Source: Butyrivibrio sp. (GTDB lineage: Bacteria; Bacillota; Clostridia; Lachnospirales; Lachnospiraceae). From it: DNA of 15,947 bases. The stretch spans positions 1 to 15,947 of the forward strand of contig JAEDHB010000030.1 in assembly GCA_016297265.1 (NCBI GenBank), read 5' to 3'. The translations under genes and the position numbers were made by a program. The notes beneath the pieces were generated by a model. That model was given only the letters and a program-made list of their open reading frames with translations. It was not told the origin of the DNA and searched no databases. Shown here one piece after another: positions 14,221 through 15,947 of this stretch (position 1 is its first letter; each line of letters starts with the position of its first letter).

Positions 14221-15653
14221 CAGCGTGCACCTCCCTTGTTATATCCGATGAGAAAGCCGCTGTCCTCACCACATTTCGTTATCTCCGATATATCCTTATC
14301 CAGTTCTTTTGCAAGTATCTCGAGTACCTTTGGGCTGCAGAAACCGGACTGACATCTTCCCATTCCGGCTCTGGTCCTTCTCTTGATTCCGTCAAGGGTT
14401 TTCGCTCCGAGGGGTCTGTGAATCGCAGCCTTTATCTCTCCCTCAGTAACTAATTCACATCTGCAAACCACTTTCGCAAAGGATGAATCTGCGGCAATAA
14501 GTGCTTCTCTTTCTTCCTTTGTCGCTGTATTGATATGCGGAATACCTTTTCTCTCCGCCACATAATCACATCTTGACACAGCATTAAGCTTTGCGGCAAC
14601 AAGCCCGGCAATGTATTCTCCGATTGCCGGAGCACAGGAAAGTCCCGGAGAAGCGATTCCTGCGGCGTCAAAGAATCCGTCCGCCTTCTCACCCAGCACA
14701 AAATCCCCACTGTCCTCATGGGCTCTCAGGCCTGCAAAGCTTGTAATAACCTGACGGTTCGGAAAAGAACTGACACTTCTTGCGCCCTCCTTCAGTACCT
14801 TTGCAAGGCCTTCCCCGGTGGTATATACACCTTCCCTGTCATCCTCGTCCGTTGCTGTCGGTCCCACCAGAAGATTGCCATGCACCGTAGGCGTGACAAG
14901 TATTCCTTTACCAAATTTGCCCGGCAATTGAAAAAGAGTATGGGATACAAGGGCCCCTGCATTTTTGTCCATAAGGCAGTATTCTCCCCTTCTTGGGGTT
15001 ATGTGTATTTTCTCTTCACAAACCATATTGTGAATCACATCAGCATATACTCCTGCTGCATTTACCACAATCTTTGCCTGCATATTCCCGGCACTTGTGG
15101 ATATATCAAAATATCCCGATTCTCTCCTGATTCCCGTGACTTCCCTGTTAAAATAATACTTTGCTCCGTTCATAACCGAGTTTTCAGCAAAGGCAATTGT
15201 CATCTCAAAAGGACATACTATTCCGGCTGTAGGAGCATATAAAACCGCCACAACCTCATCCGACAAGGAGGGTTCTATCTGTACCGCTTCCTGTCTCGAC
15301 AGTATTTGTAAGCCTTCTATGCCATTTTCCATGCCTCGTCTCTTAAGCTCTTCCAGTTCCGATATTCTTTTCTCATCAAAACACAGCACCATGGAGCCGT
15401 CCCTCTTAAATGGAATATCAAGCCGTTTGCTAAGCTCAGTCATCATGGCGTTGCCTTTTGCATTAAATCGGGCCTTAAGGGTTCCCGGTATGGCATCATA
15501 TCCGGCATGAATTATGGCACTGTTAGCCTTACTTGTTCCCTCGCAGACATCGCTTTCCCGTTCCACAACAGCGATATCACACTGATATTTTGACAGTTCC
15601 CTGGCAATTGCACATCCTATGACTCCGGCTCCGATAATCAGCACATCATACAT
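14220..15653 (-). CDS. glpA: GlpA-like FAD-dependent glycerol-3-phosphate dehydrogenase with BFD Fe-S tail
   Basis: The 477-residue protein starts with a GGAGGTG ribosome site 8 nt upstream. It has an N-terminal DAO/FAD fold (LIIGAGVIGCAIA, 5-17) and KANSAIIHAGYD, the substrate-side motif of this family. TPTVHGNLLVGPTATD follows near 254-269. A C-terminal Fer2_BFD-type domain has cysteines C397, C399, C434 and C439 (CRC...CQSGFC). DAO enzymes of this group oxidise G3P to dihydroxyacetone phosphate with electrons leaving through FAD and the Fe-S site. The YgaF/LhgO-type 2-hydroxyglutarate oxidases share the fold. The glpK and GDPD context supports G3P as substrate. It is the first gene of the six-gene operon. 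Confidence 0.9.
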   Translation of the reverse strand: MYDVLIIGAGVIGCAIARELSKYQCDIAVVERESDVCEGTSKANSAIIHAGYDAIPGTLKARFNAKGNAMMTELSKRLDIPFKRDGSMVLCFDEKRISELEELKRRGMENGIEGLQILSRQEAVQIEPSLSDEVVAVLYAPTAGIVCPFEMTIAFAENSVMNGAKYYFNREVTGIRRESGYFDISTSAGNMQAKIVVNAAGVYADVIHNMVCEEKIHITPRRGEYCLMDKNAGALVSHTLFQLPGKFGKGILVTPTVHGNLLVGPTATDEDDREGVYTTGEGLAKVLKEGARSVSSFPNRQVITSFAGLRAHEDSGDFVLGEKADGFFDAAGIASPGLSCAPAIGEYIAGLVAAKLNAVSRCDYVAERKGIPHINTATKEEREALIAADSSFAKVVCRCELVTEGEIKAAIHRPLGAKTLDGIKRRTRAGMGRCQSGFCSPKVLEILAKELDKDISEITKCGEDSGFLIGYNKGGAR

Positions 15654-15681
15654 ATTGCCACACCTCCGCTATTTTTAAATA

Positions 15682-15720
15682 ATTGTATCATAATTATGGT
15701 ATTTTTTCTATGGAATTATG
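15682..15720 (-). promoter_or_regulatory. Probable promoter/operator region of the glp operon
   Basis: On the minus strand a TACAAT -10-like box (15687-15682) is preceded, at 17 nt, by TAGAAA (15710-15705), a four-of-six -35 match. The spacer carries the perfect palindrome CATAATTATG (15689-15698). Its half CATAATT recurs 22 bp upstream (15720-15714), two helical turns away. This could be a regulator site. I see no good CcpA cre-like sequence. Confidence 0.4.
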
Positions 15721-15728
15721 CAAAAACA

Positions 15729-15750
15729 GGGAGCTGTTTGCACAGCTCCC
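15729..15750 (-). terminator. Rho-independent terminator of the FN3-like surface protein gene
   Basis: A perfect 9-bp GC-rich stem (GGGAGCTGT / ACAGCTCCC) has a 4-nt loop. On the minus strand it is followed by TGTTTTTGC. It lies 20 bp after the stop at 15771 and before the glp promoter, insulating the two units. Confidence 0.85.
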
Positions 15751-15770
15751 ATAAGGAATTTCTGATATCT

Positions 15771-15947
15771 TTATCTGGTTGTTTTAAGTGTTTTTCCTGA
15801 ACTCCATGCTGAGTAGTATTTTACTCCGCTTACTGTCCTGTATGCCCTTACATATACCTTAACTGTTGAGCGCTTCTTGATTGAAGTGATTACTCTTGCA
15901 AGGGTTGCATTGGAGGTGATTGTAACATCTTTGTAGCTTGAACCAAT
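15771..15947 (-). CDS. C-terminal end of a secreted FN3-like/surface protein (5' end outside window)
   Basis: This frame is open from the window edge for 58 codons to TAA (15773-15771) and is followed directly by a terminator. The visible sequence ends TVKVYVRAYRTVSGVKYYSAW and then a Ser/Gly/Lys/Thr tail. The V-x-V-R-A-Y-x-x-x-x-G-x-x-Y-Y-S-A-W pattern is the last strands of fibronectin type III-like domains common at the ends of large extracellular proteins in Lachnospiraceae. There is no sorting signal or membrane anchor at the C-terminus. The function of the full protein cannot be told. Confidence 0.8.
   Translation of the reverse strand: MGSSYKDVTITSNATLARVITSIKKRSTVKVYVRAYRTVSGVKYYSAWSSGKTLKTTR

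Noticed and set aside
13561..14352. A 263-codon plus-strand open frame opposite the oxidoreductase gene
   Set aside because: It crosses the junction of two genuine minus-strand genes, lacks a ribosome site, and has a Cys/His/Ser-rich translation typical of shadow frames.

Overview
The window looks like a chromosomal segment from a low-to-mid GC Gram-positive anaerobe, most likely a Lachnospiraceae-type member of the Clostridia. The grounds are strong GGAGG-type ribosome binding sites, tight co-directional operons, large secreted Ala/Lys/Asp-rich and FN3-like proteins, a CarD-family regulator, and an anaerobic-type glycerol-3-phosphate (G3P) oxidation operon. This is an inference from gene content; no rRNA or other taxonomic marker is present.

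Layout. (1) 1-3195, minus strand: the first 1065 codons of a very large secreted protein that runs off the left edge. It has a signal peptide, two helical coiled-coil-like blocks around a beta-rich middle, and a Gly/Asn/Asp hexapeptide repeat coded by an 18-bp tandem repeat. (2) 3196-3469: an AT-rich divergent intergenic region with promoter-like boxes and several inverted repeats. (3) 3470-8323, plus strand: a tight seven-gene operon of a transglutaminase-like lipoprotein, a PilC/GspF platform protein, four small single-pass membrane proteins (at least one with a prepilin-like N-terminus), and a PilT-like ATPase. This is a compact type IV pilus / type II secretion / Com-like machine with no extension ATPase, prepilin peptidase or obvious major pilin in the window. 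(4) 8342-8363: a bidirectional terminator, then a CarD-family regulator on the minus strand. (5) 15653 down to 8948, minus strand: a six-gene operon for glycerol and G3P use, in order a GlpA-like FAD dehydrogenase with a BFD-type Fe-S tail, a second FAD/NAD(P) oxidoreductase, a DUF1667 cysteine protein, glycerol kinase, a glycerophosphodiester phosphodiesterase, and a MATE transporter. (6) 15771-15947, minus strand: the last 58 codons of an FN3-like surface protein, followed by a clear terminator.

How the genes work together. The phosphodiesterase can release G3P from glycerophosphodiesters and GlpK can make G3P from glycerol. The three redox proteins probably form one complex that oxidises G3P to dihydroxyacetone phosphate. 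In the pilus-like operon PilC and PilT would form the inner-membrane motor and platform, and the small proteins probably form a minor-pseudopilin set. The role of the transglutaminase-like lipoprotein at its head is unknown. That operon is the part of the window most likely to hold a poorly described system. The large surface proteins at both edges suggest a cell-surface region.
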